Shown: positions 1 to 8,182 of the stretch, piece by piece
How the letters are laid out: the number at the start of each line of letters is the position of its first letter
How positions within the stretch are numbered: the stretch's first letter is position 1
Assembly: GCF_004342025.1 (NCBI RefSeq)
Contig: NZ_SLWN01000007.1
Coordinates: 186,001 to 250,000 of the forward strand
Length of the DNA: 64,000 bases
Reading direction: 5' to 3'
Origin: Kribbella steppae
GTDB lineage: Bacteria > Actinomycetota > Actinomycetes > Propionibacteriales > Kribbellaceae
Program-made: the position numbers and the translations under genes
Notes under the pieces: model-generated
The model's input: only the letters and a program-made list of their open reading frames with translations
What the model was told of the DNA's origin: nothing
The model's database searches: none

Positions 1-552
1 CCGAGAGATCCCGGCACCCCAGTCGCCACCCTGTACGCCGTACCGGTCGTAGCCCAAGCGGGTCATCAGCTCAGACCAGGCCCGGGCGACGCGCATGAAC
101 TCCCAGCCGGTCTCGCGGGTCGGCCCGGACAGGGCGAAACCCGGGATGCTCGGGATCACCAGGTGGAAGGCGTCTGACGGGTCGCCGCCGTACGCGCGCG
201 GGTCGGACAGCGGTCCGGCGACGTCGGTGAACTCGACGATCGACCCCGGCCAGCCGTGGGTGAGGATCAGCGGTGTCGCGTCCGGCTCGGGCGAACGGAC
301 GTGGGCGAAGTGCACGTTCGCGCCGTCGATGGTGGTCGTGTACTGCGGCCACTCGTTCAACCGCTGTTCGGCCTTGCGCCAGTCGTAGTCGTGACGCCAG
401 TACGCGACGAGTTCCTGGAGATGGTCCTTCGGTACGCCGTACGCCCAGCCGACGCCGGGCAACTCGTCCGGCCATCGGGTGAGGTCCAGTCGTGCATGCA
501 GGTCCGCCAGGTCGCTCTCCGGCACGTCCAGCCGGAACGGTTCGATACTCAC
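1..552 (-). CDS. epoxide hydrolase, N-terminal part (3' end outside window)
   Basis: The visible 184 codons begin at a GTG (550-552) and read VSIEPFRLDVPESDL, the start typical of epoxide hydrolases with an EHN N-terminal domain, which open epoxides to diols. Two alpha/beta-hydrolase landmarks are visible: the oxyanion-hole loop HGWPGS and, close to the window edge, GGDWG, whose Asp is the expected nucleophile. The charge-relay His and acid lie beyond the window. No strong Shine-Dalgarno precedes the GTG and the frame stays open for a while upstream, but the next gene on this strand stops 41 nt before it, so the GTG is preferred. Cytoplasmic; the substrate cannot be told. Confidence 0.85.
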   Translation of the reverse strand, partial: MSIEPFRLDVPESDLADLHARLDLTRWPDELPGVGWAYGVPKDHLQELVAYWRHDYDWRKAEQRLNEWPQYTTTIDGANVHFAHVRSPEPDATPLILTHGWPGSIVEFTDVAGPLSDPRAYGGDPSDAFHLVIPSIPGFALSGPTRETGWEFMRVARAWSELMTRLGYDRYGVQGGDWGAGISR

Positions 553-593
553 TTCAGCAGCGTGACGTGGCAGCCGGCGTACCGCACCCGAAT

Positions 594-884
594 TCAGGCG
601 CTGACCTTGTCGCGGACCACCTTCACGGCCGCCGCGGCGATCAGGCAGAGCACGCCCGCACTGATCACGATGGTCACCAGCGTGACGGCCCCGTTCAGCG
701 CGCTGTCGCACGCCATCGGTGTGATGCCCGCGGCCGGCCGGAAAGCGGAACCGCAGACAGTGCCGCCGGCCGTGACCGACCGGAAGCCGAGCAGCACCCC
801 GCCGAGCAGCAGAACCACTCCGGCGATGGCGAGAATCTTGTTCAGCGTCGTCACGGCGATCCCGGTGCCGCTGATCGTGGGCAT
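594..884 (-). CDS. small two-helix membrane protein
   Basis: A 96-residue protein with two predicted membrane helices (about residues 15-35 and 67-89). The short external loop between them carries two cysteines (in TVCGSAF and MACDSA) that could form a disulfide. This helix-Cys-loop-Cys-helix layout occurs in uncharacterised actinobacterial membrane proteins; no function is known to me. It lies just upstream of the epoxide hydrolase on the same strand and may be co-transcribed with it. The 256 bp upstream (885-1140) hold no gene that I can support. Confidence 0.65.
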   Translation of the reverse strand: MPTISGTGIAVTTLNKILAIAGVVLLLGGVLLGFRSVTAGGTVCGSAFRPAAGITPMACDSALNGAVTLVTIVISAGVLCLIAAAAVKVVRDKVSA

Positions 885-1140
885 GCCGACGGCACGCCCC
901 GTGAGCCCCGTTGCACTTCGTTCACTCCTGACCTCGACTGAGCACCCTGATCGAACTTACGTTCCGGCGCCGAGTCCTCCACACCCGAGCGGGTCGTCAG
1001 CACTGATTCTTCACAGAGTCCTTACTCAGGACATGACCGATCGTGACGATCGTCTCAAAGCGCGATGTGGCCCCGATCACGCACCCCCTGCGCAGCCCCG
1101 GTGCCCGGCGCCGACCCGTACCTGCGGGCCAGGCTTGATT

Positions 1141-1428
1141 TCAGCTGAGGCGCTCCTGCAGGTGGACGGTGATCTCCTCACCCGGTTCCTTGCCGATCCG
1201 GGTGCGGAGGTCGCCCTTCACCGGCAGCTTGTGGGTGCCGTCGCCGAGGGCCATGAACGAGCTCTCGAACGGGTGGCCGTCCATGGTGCCGCGGACCTTG
1301 ACCAGGCCGCGGGTGCCGAAGTACTCGGCCGAGCCCGGCATCTGCAGGTAGGTCCAGCCGCCCTTCGCGTCGCTCTTGAGCAGCGGTGCGGTGAACGTCT
1401 TGTCCAGCTTTCCGGTCTTCTTGGTCAT
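1141..1428 (-). CDS. DUF1905 family protein
   Basis: 95 residues with the DUF1905 fold signature: a FTAPLLKSDAKGGWTYLQMPG opening-type strand, then the G-T-R-G-L-V-K-V-R-G-T-M-D-G segment and a C-terminal GEEITVHL strand. DUF1905 proteins are small beta-barrel proteins of unknown activity, sometimes fused to YdeI-like domains. The ATG at 1428 is chosen over an upstream in-frame ATG because GGAG lies 7 nt before it. It is divergent from the acetyltransferase that starts at 1506 and shares the control region between them. Confidence 0.8.
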   Translation of the reverse strand: MTKKTGKLDKTFTAPLLKSDAKGGWTYLQMPGSAEYFGTRGLVKVRGTMDGHPFESSFMALGDGTHKLPVKGDLRTRIGKEPGEEITVHLQERLS

Positions 1429-1473
1429 GGTGAGCTCCTCTCGGATGGTGCCTTCACCAACTAGGTAGAGACC

Positions 1474-1511
1474 GATCACCGGTTTTCGACATCTATTGTT
1501 GACCGGTGATC
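1474..1511. promoter_or_regulatory. 10-bp inverted repeat around the acetyltransferase -10 box
   Basis: GATCACCGGT (1474-1483) is repeated in inverted form as ACCGGTGATC (1502-1511). Between the arms lies TATTGT (1494-1499), a plausible -10 box 6 nt before the GTG start of the acetyltransferase, so that mRNA would be leaderless. The arms flank the expected start site and look like a repressor site for the divergent pair. Confidence 0.45.
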
Positions 1512-2018
1512 ACGATCCGCCAGGCAGGCCACTCCGCCGTACCCGACGTCCTGGCTCTGCTGGACGGGGCGACCGAGTGGCTGGTGGCTCAGGGGCGGAC
1601 CGATCAGTGGGGTACCGAGCCGCATTCGACGAATCCGCGGCGGATCGCACAGATCACCGGCTTCGCCGACGACGGCGGGTTGTGGCTGGCCGAGGCCGAC
1701 GGGCGAGTGGTGGGTGCCCTCGCCGTGGGTACGGCGTTGCCGTACGTGCCGGCCGCGGACGAGCCGGAGTTGTACGTGCGTCTGCTGGTGACGGATCGGG
1801 CGTCGGCCGGTCAGGGCATCGGCGGGCTGTTGCTGGATCATGCCCGGGAGCTGGCACGCGCCGGCGGTGTCGGGCTGCTGCGAGTGGACTGCTTCGCGGG
1901 TGGTGACGGTGCGCTGGTCCGGTACTACGAGAAGCAGGGCTTCACCCGGGAGGCGGAGTTCGCCGTACCGGTCAATGATTCGGAATGGCCGGGTCAGATT
2001 CTCGTCCAGCGGCTGTGA
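1506..2018 (+). CDS. GNAT family N-acetyltransferase
   Basis: 170 residues covering one GNAT domain. The acetyl-CoA pyrophosphate loop is seen as RASAGQGIGGLLLDHA (the Q/R-x-x-G-x-G motif) at about 110-125, followed by a strand and the YYEKQGF motif near residue 140, usual for the family. Start is a GTG directly after a -10-like TATTGT, so it is probably leaderless. The last 47 bp overlap the convergent CDF gene. Substrate unknown; such stand-alone GNATs modify small molecules or protein N-termini. Confidence 0.85.
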   Translation: MITIRQAGHSAVPDVLALLDGATEWLVAQGRTDQWGTEPHSTNPRRIAQITGFADDGGLWLAEADGRVVGALAVGTALPYVPAADEPELYVRLLVTDRASAGQGIGGLLLDHARELARAGGVGLLRVDCFAGGDGALVRYYEKQGFTREAEFAVPVNDSEWPGQILVQRL

Positions 2019-2958
2019 CGGAACGGTGCACGGTGCCGTGGGCATCGCTGCAGTGGGCGTCGACCTCGTCACCGGTGGCGTGATCGACCTGCAGGGTCGA
2101 GTGGGTCAGCTGGTGCCGGTCGGCCAGTAGCGCCTCGATCTCGATCCGGATCTGGTGGCAGTCGAGTCCTTCCGCGACCAGGATGTGGGCGGAGGCGGCC
2201 GGCTCGCCGGAGGTGATCTCCCAGACGTGCAGGTCGTGGACCTCGACCACACCTTCGACAGCGCACAGCTCGGCACCGAGGGCCTGCGGGTCGAGGTTGA
2301 CCGGTGCGGCCTCGAGGAAGATCCGGCCGGAGTCGCGGACCAGGGAGACGCCGGCCTTGAGCATCAGCGCGGCGACGATGAGCGCGGCGATCGCGTCGGC
2401 GCGGGCGAAGCCGGTGACCAGGACGACGAGACCCGCGATCGCGGTGGCGATGAACGCGAACAGGTCGTTCAGGATGTGCTGGTACGCGCCCTCGACGTTC
2501 AGGCTGCTGCGGTTCGCCTTGCTGATCATCCAGGTGGCGAGCAGGTTCACCACAATGCCGACCACACCGGTGATCAGCACCAGCGCGCCCTTCACCTCGG
2601 GCGGGTCGATCATCCGGGCGATCGCCTCGTAGACGAAGTACACCGCGAGCAGCAGCAACGTGATGCCGTTGGCCTGCGCGGAGAGGATCTCGACCCGCTT
2701 GAGGCCGTAGGTGAACCCGCCGGCCGGCGGACGGGCCGCCAGCCGGATCGCGATCAGGGCGAGCACGATCGCGATCGCGTCGGTGAGCATGTGCGCCGCA
2801 TCGGTGATCAACGCCAGCGAGCCGGCCGCGATACCGACGACAACCTCGGCCGCCATGAAGCCGACGATCAGCGCGAGCGCTCCGCTCAGCAGCTTGCGGT
2901 CCGCCTCGGCGCTGACCCCGTGCCCATGGCCATGTCCGTGGCCCGCTTCGGCTGTCAC
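1972..2958 (-). CDS. cation diffusion facilitator (Zn2+/Cd2+/Co2+ exporter)
   Basis: 328 residues with six membrane helices and a cytoplasmic C-terminal domain, the standard CDF design, exchanging cytosolic metal for protons. It opens with a His-Gly run (residues 7-14) of the kind that binds metal. The transport-site motifs are intact: HMLTD in helix 2 (H56, D60) and HILND in helix 5. The C-terminal tail is also His/Asp-rich. The stop lies inside the 3' end of the acetyltransferase gene, and the start overlaps the ArsR stop by ATGA, so the two are translationally coupled. Metal control by that ArsR protein follows from the context. Confidence 0.93.
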   Translation of the reverse strand: MTAEAGHGHGHGHGVSAEADRKLLSGALALIVGFMAAEVVVGIAAGSLALITDAAHMLTDAIAIVLALIAIRLAARPPAGGFTYGLKRVEILSAQANGITLLLLAVYFVYEAIARMIDPPEVKGALVLITGVVGIVVNLLATWMISKANRSSLNVEGAYQHILNDLFAFIATAIAGLVVLVTGFARADAIAALIVAALMLKAGVSLVRDSGRIFLEAAPVNLDPQALGAELCAVEGVVEVHDLHVWEITSGEPAASAHILVAEGLDCHQIRIEIEALLADRHQLTHSTLQVDHATGDEVDAHCSDAHGTVHRSVTAAGRESDPAIPNH

Positions 2959-3368
2959 GCGTCCGCCCGCTCGGGGTGAATGGCGTCGGTGTGCTCCGTG
3001 TGTGCCACGGCGAGGTCGACGAGCATCCGGACGTGCGCGTCGTCCAGACGGTAGTACGCCATCCGGCCATCACGCCGTACGGCGACCACCCGGTGCGCGC
3101 GCAGCAGCCGCAGTGCATGTGACGTCGCCGACTCGCTCATCCCGGTGACGGCCGCGAGATCGCAGACGCAGAGCTCCCCGTCGAGCAGCGCGACCAGCAG
3201 CTTCAGCCGGCGCGGATCGCCGAGCAGGCTGAACACGTCAGCGGTGTCGACGATGTCGTCCTCGACGGGCATCCTGGCGTTGACGCTCGCCACGCGCTCC
3301 GGATCCACCAGGCGCACGTTGCAAGCGTCGACCGCCGCCGCACTCTGCACATCTGCAGAACTGTTCAT
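2955..3368 (-). CDS. ArsR/SmtB family metal-sensing repressor
   Basis: 137 residues with a winged helix-turn-helix (about 44-108). Two sets of metal ligands are visible. The alpha3N type has the ELCVCD box (C67, C69) plus an N-terminal Cys (C16), as in CadC. The alpha5 type has D110, H112, H123 and H126 with exactly the spacing of CzrA/SmtB. It is transcribed first, with the CDF exporter as its target in the same operon, so it should repress the pair and release on excess Zn, Cd or Co. The ATG at 3368 follows TACCGT by 6 nt, which suggests a leaderless message. Confidence 0.92.
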   Translation of the reverse strand: MNSSADVQSAAAVDACNVRLVDPERVASVNARMPVEDDIVDTADVFSLLGDPRRLKLLVALLDGELCVCDLAAVTGMSESATSHALRLLRAHRVVAVRRDGRMAYYRLDDAHVRMLVDLAVAHTEHTDAIHPERADA

Positions 3369-3374
3369 ACGTCC

Positions 3375-3404
3375 ACGGTAGGCCATCGCCTCACCGACTG
3401 GCAA
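3375..3404 (-). promoter_or_regulatory. predicted promoter of the arsR-CDF operon
   Basis: On the minus strand TTGCCA (3399-3404, five of six to TTGACA) is followed after 18 nt by TACCGT (3375-3380). The ATG of the repressor starts 6 nt later, so transcription probably begins at or next to the start codon. Confidence 0.55.
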
Positions 3405-3537
3405 CGACGGGTCGCAGCCGGGCGTGTCTAGAGGATCGTGGCGAGCCAGCGGAGCCGGTTCATCCGCTGGACCTGACCACCAGGGTCATAGCCGTTGTAC
3501 TTCCACACGTCGATCTCGGCAGGGTCTACGGCAGACT

Positions 3538-4059
3538 GTGCGAGTGGACGGCTATCCCGAAGTCGCGGTCGATGAGCGACAGATGCTCGAGCAGTTCCTG
3601 GACTTCCACCGTGCCGGTGTGGTGCGCACACTCGACGGACTCACGGACACCGAGGCGGCTGAGCGTGTGCTCCCGGCAACGGACCTGACGATCGGCGGCA
3701 TCGTGAAACACCTGGCGGCGATGGAGGACTTGTGGTTCAGCCACAAGTTGCTCGACGCGCCGAGTGCGGAGCCGTGGCGGTCGGCGCCGTTCGCCGAGGA
3801 TCCGGACTGGGAGTTCCACTCGGCGGCGAAGAACTCGGTGGACGAACTGCGGGAGCTCTATCTCAGCTCGTGCGCGGCCAGCCGAGCAATCGTGGCGCGG
3901 CTCGAGTCGCTCGACGTACTAGCTGCTCGGGCTTCGTTCGGAGCGAAGCTGGTGAGTCTGCGGTGGATCTACCTGCACATGATCGAGGAGACCGCGCAGC
4001 ATCGCGGGCACCTGGATCTGTTGCTGGACGGGATTCGTCAGGCCAGGCCGAGGCGGTAG
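3538..4059 (+). CDS. DinB/DUF664 family protein
   Basis: About 170 residues forming a DinB-type four-helix bundle. The metal-ligand histidines are present: GIVKHLAAMEDLW (first His, helix 2) and HMIEETAQHRGHLDLL (the H-x3-H-type pair, helix 4). Family members include mycothiol- and bacillithiol-dependent transferases, and mycothiol is the actinobacterial thiol, so a thiol-transferase role is possible but not shown. Two GTG codons (3538 and 3544) could start it; there is no clear ribosome site. Its 3' end overlaps the convergent response regulator by 22 bp. Confidence 0.85.
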   Translation: MRVDGYPEVAVDERQMLEQFLDFHRAGVVRTLDGLTDTEAAERVLPATDLTIGGIVKHLAAMEDLWFSHKLLDAPSAEPWRSAPFAEDPDWEFHSAAKNSVDELRELYLSSCAASRAIVARLESLDVLAARASFGAKLVSLRWIYLHMIEETAQHRGHLDLLLDGIRQARPRR

Positions 4060-4670
4060 GCGTAGGCGACGGCCTGGGCCCGGTCGCGCAGGTCGGCCTT
4101 GGCGAAGAGGTGGTTGATGTGGGTCTTGACCGTCGCTTCACTGACCACCAGGCGGCGGGCGATCTCGGTGTTGGAGAGGCCGTCGGCGATCAGGCGGAGG
4201 ACCTCGATCTCGCGCGGCGTCAGACCGGCCGGGGCGGCGTCGACAGGTTTGGCGGAGGCTTCGACGAGCCGGCGTTGGACCTCGGCGTCCATGATCGACT
4301 GCCCGGCGGCGGCCGCCTGCAGAGCCCGCCCGATCGACTCCGCGTCGGCATCCTTCGTGAGATAACCGCGTGCACCGGCGCGCAGGGCGGACAAGACAGA
4401 GTCGTCATCGCTGTACGTCGTGAGTACGACGACCTCGGTGTCAGGGTGATCCGCGCGGACCCGGCGAGTCGCCTCCACCCCATCGCAGTGCGGCATCCGA
4501 AGATCCACCAGCAGGACATCCGGGTTGTGCTCGGCAACCAATCGGACGGCTTCCTCGCCGTCGGAGGCCGCCGCGACCACGTCGATCCCGGGCAGCAACC
4601 GCAGCAGCGTCACCAGCCCGTCGCGCACGACCGTCTGATCGTCCGCGACGACCACGCGTACGTCGTTCAT
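4038..4670 (-). CDS. NarL/LuxR-type response regulator
   Basis: 210 residues. The N-terminal receiver has the acidic pocket DD (10-11), phospho-acceptor D56 in LLVDLRMP and the LTK motif. A LuxR-type helix-turn-helix follows (LTPREIEVLRLIADGLSNTEIA, about 149-170). The ATG overlaps the histidine kinase stop by ATGA, so the two form one translation-coupled two-component system. No target gene can be named from the sequence. Confidence 0.95.
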   Translation of the reverse strand: MNDVRVVVADDQTVVRDGLVTLLRLLPGIDVVAAASDGEEAVRLVAEHNPDVLLVDLRMPHCDGVEATRRVRADHPDTEVVVLTTYSDDDSVLSALRAGARGYLTKDADAESIGRALQAAAAGQSIMDAEVQRRLVEASAKPVDAAPAGLTPREIEVLRLIADGLSNTEIARRLVVSEATVKTHINHLFAKADLRDRAQAVAYAYRLGLA

Positions 4671-5824
4671 GCGACCACCAACCGCACCTTCCAGCCCTCA
4701 GCCGTCGGCCCGGCCTCCACCACACCACCGACGAGATCCGCCCGTTCGCGCATCCCGAGAAGACCATAACCACCCGCCGCGGCCCGAGCCGGCGGCCTCC
4801 CCGGCCGGTCCTCGACCGTCAGCGTGACGTCGTCCGTCCGATAGGCGAGGGACACCGAGACAGGTGCGCCCGGCGCGTGCTTCCGGGTGTTCGCCAACGC
4901 CTCCTGCACGGTGCGATACAGCGTGTTCATCACCTCCGACGGCAACTCCCGTGCCGTCCCTGTCACCTCGAAGTCCGCCAGCGCACCACTCTCCAGCCGG
5001 TACGCCGTGACCAGATCACCCAGCGCCCGTACGTCGGGCACCGCGTCATCGCGCAACGCGGCCACCGCCCGCCGGGCCTCGGCCAACCCCTCCGCCGCCA
5101 ACCCTCGCGCCCGGTTCACCTGCTCGATCGCCTCCGGCGACGCGCCGTCCCGCACCAGCATCAGCCGCGCACCCTGCAGACTCAACGACAGTCCGGCCAG
5201 GGAATGCGCGAGTACGTCGTGAACGTCACGAGCGATCCGGGCGCGTTCGGCCAGGGCGGCGGCGCGACTGTGTTCCTCGATCGCGGCCTGCTTGCGGGCC
5301 AGCGAGACCTCCAACTCCTCGAGCTGTTCTTCGCGGTTGCGGCGGTTGATCGAGGCCAGGACGAGCGCTGTCACGCCGAACGCCGTACCGATCGCCGCCG
5401 TGATCGAGTCGGTGTTGAGGTAGATCGGCACACTCGCCCCGACGATCCCCATGACTACAACGGCCAACTCGGCCCGTCCGGGCAAGTTGTACCGGACCGC
5501 GACCCGCGCGGCCCAGAACGGGAGCACGATCAGCGCGCTGCCCGGCAACCCGAACCACGCCAGCCCGCCGGCCACCACGAAGACCAGCAGCGCGATGGTG
5601 GCGGCCCGGCGCATCGACTCCGCCGGCCGCCGGCGCAACAGGAACAGGTTGCTCAGGACAACGAGTGCGACGAGGGCCGCGAGGACGGGGAACGGGAAGC
5701 GCCGCTGCTCCGGCATCCGGCCGGCCGTCAGCAAGACGATGACCGCGATGAGGCCGGGGACCAGCCGGAGGGCCATACCTGGGACCGGCGATCGCATCAC
5801 CGGTTCCCAGGGCGCACGCGTCAT
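4667..5824 (-). CDS. NarL-type sensor histidine kinase
   Basis: 385 residues. About five or six hydrophobic helices occupy residues 18-158 with no sizeable extracellular domain, suggesting a signal sensed in or at the membrane. A coiled linker (162-195) leads to the HisKA_3 dimerisation helix with the phospho-His H202 in ARDVHDVLAHSL. The ATPase domain has the N-box (VQEALANTRKHA) and a GGYGLLGMRERA G2 region. It is the upstream partner of the response regulator. An internal ATG (codon 10) is an alternative start. Confidence 0.93.
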   Translation of the reverse strand: MTRAPWEPVMRSPVPGMALRLVPGLIAVIVLLTAGRMPEQRRFPFPVLAALVALVVLSNLFLLRRRPAESMRRAATIALLVFVVAGGLAWFGLPGSALIVLPFWAARVAVRYNLPGRAELAVVVMGIVGASVPIYLNTDSITAAIGTAFGVTALVLASINRRNREEQLEELEVSLARKQAAIEEHSRAAALAERARIARDVHDVLAHSLAGLSLSLQGARLMLVRDGASPEAIEQVNRARGLAAEGLAEARRAVAALRDDAVPDVRALGDLVTAYRLESGALADFEVTGTARELPSEVMNTLYRTVQEALANTRKHAPGAPVSVSLAYRTDDVTLTVEDRPGRPPARAAAGGYGLLGMRERADLVGGVVEAGPTAEGWKVRLVVA

Positions 5825-5831
5825 ACCGTCA

Positions 5832-6320
5832 TCATGCCCGCTCGACGGCGAACGGGATCCGCAGGCTGACCGCCCGGTGGTAGACCATCACGTTCTGCGC
5901 TGCGATGGTGAGGCCGATGGTCAGCGCCACGGTCGAGTGGGTCAGGTTGCCGTTCGGCCAGATCGCGGGCGCGGCGAACGCGGCACCGACCCGGATCGCG
6001 AGCGTGAGCAGCCAGAGCGAGAGCGTCGCCGAAGTGCCCTTCTGGAACAGACCGTCCTCGCGCTGGGTGAGCCGGAGGCTGGCACCGCGGGCGAGCCCGA
6101 TCCCGATCAGTACGACGCAGTCCAGCACGAGGAAGGCGATCTCGCCGTTCGACGCGGTCTGCAGCGCGGACGGCAACGGCAACAGCCCGACCATCAGCAG
6201 GATCACCGGCATCACCAGCAGCGACTTCTGCGTCACCAGCGACCCGGTCACCTGCCGCCCGACCACCCGCACCAGCACAAACAGCCCGACCAAGATCCCC
6301 AGGACCAACTCGCTCGACAT
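5832..6320 (-). CDS. integral membrane protein (CcdC/DUF1453-like)
   Basis: 162 residues with four or five predicted helices spread along the length and hardly any soluble part. The MSSELVLGILVGLFVLVRVV start and the loop GASLRLTQREDG resemble the CcdC/DUF1453 group, but this is a weak assignment. The ATG at 6320 is preferred over longer alternatives because GGAAGGAAT precedes it. It ends 7 nt before the kinase start codon on the other side and is transcribed toward the kinase, so it may head that two-component operon. Confidence 0.7.
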   Translation of the reverse strand: MSSELVLGILVGLFVLVRVVGRQVTGSLVTQKSLLVMPVILLMVGLLPLPSALQTASNGEIAFLVLDCVVLIGIGLARGASLRLTQREDGLFQKGTSATLSLWLLTLAIRVGAAFAAPAIWPNGNLTHSTVALTIGLTIAAQNVMVYHRAVSLRIPFAVERA

Positions 6321-6438
6321 TCCGATTCCTTCCCGATGAGGTTCGTTGCCCTCAACGCTCCTCGGAATCGGACCCGGGTACGTCGGCCCCCAGTTCGGCC
6401 CCAGGTGGAACCGCTCCTCAACCCGCGGGTTGACCTCA

Positions 6439-6488
6439 CCCCTCTGGTGGGCCGACCCACCAGCGCGGAGGTGGGCCAACCAGAGGGG
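6439..6488 (-). terminator. hairpin after the ABC-F gene
   Basis: The outer arms are 6439-6448 and 6479-6488 (ten paired bases). Inside lies a second perfect hairpin, GGTGGG-CCGA-CCCACC (6446-6461). It sits 10 nt past the ABC-F stop codon and before the next gene; no T run follows, as is common in high-GC actinobacteria. Confidence 0.5.
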
Positions 6489-6497
6489 GACGGGCGG

Positions 6498-8096
6498 TCA
6501 GGCCAGGGAGACGAGGTCCAGGTAGTCGTCGGTCCAGAGGTCCTCGGTGGCGTCCGGGAGGATCAGCACCCGGTCGGGGCGCAGGGCCTCGATGGCGCCC
6601 TCGTCGTGAGTGACCATGACGATCGCGCCAGGGTAGCTGCCGACCGCGCCGAGAACCTCGTCGCGGGAGGCCGGGTCCAGGTTGTTGGTCGGCTCGTCCA
6701 GCAGCAGGACGTTCGCGCCGGAGTGGACCAGCCCGGCGAGTGCCAGGCGGGTCTTCTCGCCGCCGGACAGGACGTGGGCCGGTTTCTCGGCGTCGTCGCC
6801 GCTGAACAGGAACGAGCCGAGCACGTTCCGGACCTCGCCGTCGGTCAGACCGGGCGCGACCGACGCCAGGTTCTGCCGGACGGTGCCGGCGAGATCCAGG
6901 GTGTCGTGCTCCTGGGCGAAGTACCCGAGCCGCAACCCGTGACCGTGCACGACCTTGCCGGCGTCCGGCTCCTCACGACCGGCGAGCAGCCGGAGCAGCG
7001 TGGTCTTACCGGCGCCGTTCAGCCCGAGGATGACGACCCGACTGCCCCGGTCCACGGCCAGGTCGACCCCGTCCAGCACCTGGAGGCCGCCGTACGCCTT
7101 CTTCAGACCGGTCGCGCTGAGCGGTGTCTTCCCGGACGGCGCCGGTTCGGGCAGCCGGATCCGGGCCACCCGGGCGGCACGTCGTACGGGCTCGAGATCG
7201 TCGAGCAGCTTGTTCGCCCGCCGCGCCATGTTGCGCGCGGCAACGGCCGTGTTCGCTCCGGCTTGCATCTTCGCCGCCTGGGCATGCAGAACCGCCGCCT
7301 TGCGCTCCGCCGTGTTGCGTTCGCGGGTACGGCGGCGCTCGTCGAGCTCCAGCTGTTCGAGGTACTTCGCCCAGCCGGTGTTGTGGACGTCGATCGTGGT
7401 CCGCTGCGGATCCAGGTGGAACACCCGGTTGACCGTTGCCGCGAGCAACTCACGGTCGTGGCTGATGACCACCAGGCCGCCCGGGTAGCCGAGCAGGAAC
7501 TGACGCAGCCACAGCACCGAGTCGGCGTCCAGGTGGTTGGTCGGCTCGTCGAGCAGCAAGGTGTCGTGCTGCGCGAACAGGATCCGGGCCAGCTCGACCC
7601 GGCGCCGCTGACCACCGGACAGTTCGCCGACCGGCTGCTCGAGCGCGCGGGTGGGCAGACCGACGCCGGCCGCGAGCCGGGCCGCTTCCGCCTCGGCGGC
7701 ATAACCGCCGCCGGCCTGGAACTGCGCCTCGGCCCGGGCGTACGCCGCCATCGCGCGCTCCTGGGCGTCGCCGACCGCACTGCTCATCGCGGCCTCGGCC
7801 TTGCGGAGGCTGCGGACGGCGACGTCCAGCCCGCGGGCCGACAGGATCCGGGTGGTGACGGTGAGGTTCGGGTCGGCGGCACGCGGGTCCTGCGGCAGGT
7901 AGCCGACGGAGCCGGACACGGTGACGGAACCCGAAGCCGGACGGTCCTCGCCTGCCAGGGTCTTCATCAAGGTGGTCTTGCCGGCGCCGTTACGGCCGAC
8001 GAGCCCGACGCGGTCGCCGGGGCTGAGGTGGAACGAGAGGTCGGACAGCAGCAGGTGGGCGCCGACGCGAATATCTACACCGCGAACGGTGATCAT
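6498..8096 (-). CDS. ABC-F family ATP-binding protein
   Basis: 532 residues with two ABC ATPase cassettes and no membrane segment, the ABC-F design. Cassette 1 has GRNGAGKTT, LSGGQRRRVELAR and LLLDEPTNHLD. Cassette 2 has GLNGAGKTT, LSGGEKTRLALAG and LLLDEPTNNLD. The charged linker between them (about 250-310, many Arg/Glu/Ala) corresponds to the P-site tRNA interaction motif. ABC-F proteins act on the ribosome, either as translation factors or in antibiotic resistance by displacing bound drug. The ATG at 8096 follows GGAGAG by 8 nt. A leader ORF and stem-loop upstream suggest ribosome-sensed control, which favours a resistance role. Confidence 0.92.
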   Translation of the reverse strand: MITVRGVDIRVGAHLLLSDLSFHLSPGDRVGLVGRNGAGKTTLMKTLAGEDRPASGSVTVSGSVGYLPQDPRAADPNLTVTTRILSARGLDVAVRSLRKAEAAMSSAVGDAQERAMAAYARAEAQFQAGGGYAAEAEAARLAAGVGLPTRALEQPVGELSGGQRRRVELARILFAQHDTLLLDEPTNHLDADSVLWLRQFLLGYPGGLVVISHDRELLAATVNRVFHLDPQRTTIDVHNTGWAKYLEQLELDERRRTRERNTAERKAAVLHAQAAKMQAGANTAVAARNMARRANKLLDDLEPVRRAARVARIRLPEPAPSGKTPLSATGLKKAYGGLQVLDGVDLAVDRGSRVVILGLNGAGKTTLLRLLAGREEPDAGKVVHGHGLRLGYFAQEHDTLDLAGTVRQNLASVAPGLTDGEVRNVLGSFLFSGDDAEKPAHVLSGGEKTRLALAGLVHSGANVLLLDEPTNNLDPASRDEVLGAVGSYPGAIVMVTHDEGAIEALRPDRVLILPDATEDLWTDDYLDLVSLA

Positions 8097-8119
8097 GGTT
8101 ACTCTCCGTGATAGCAGAT

Positions 8120-8148
8120 GGACGCACTTCTGGTGTGGAAGCGGGTCC
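8120..8148 (-). promoter_or_regulatory. stem-loop between leader ORF and ABC-F start
   Basis: On the minus strand GGACCCGCTTC and GAAGTGCGTCC pair at ten of eleven positions around a 7-nt loop. The stem begins 4 nt after the leader stop codon and ends 23 nt before the ABC-F ATG. No T run follows, so it would act on translation or pausing rather than as a classic terminator. Confidence 0.5.
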
Positions 8149-8152
8149 GCAG

Positions 8153-8176
8153 CTAGACACAGAGGCAAGTAGCCAT
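8153..8176 (-). CDS. leader peptide MATCLCV upstream of ABC-F gene
   Basis: An ATG-started 7-codon ORF lies 56 nt before the ABC-F gene on the same transcript. Its ATG comes 6 nt after a good -10 box, so it would be translated from a leaderless 5' end. Short leader peptides that stall ribosomes control several antibiotic-resistance ABC-F and methylase genes; the same is inferred here from position and the following stem-loop. No peptide has been shown. Confidence 0.5.
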   Translation of the reverse strand: MATCLCV

Positions 8177-8182
8177 ACGCCC

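Noticed and set aside
3428..3520. C-terminal gene fragment on the - strand (DVWKYNGYDPGGQ...RLRWLATIL)
   Set aside because: Composition is protein-like, but there is no start, it is too short to identify and it overlaps the DinB promoter region.
5451..8111. 886-codon open frame on the + strand
   Set aside because: It is antisense to a sensor kinase, a membrane protein and the ABC-F gene, all with clear domains. Its product is Arg/Asp/Gln-rich low-quality protein, the usual shadow in high-GC DNA.
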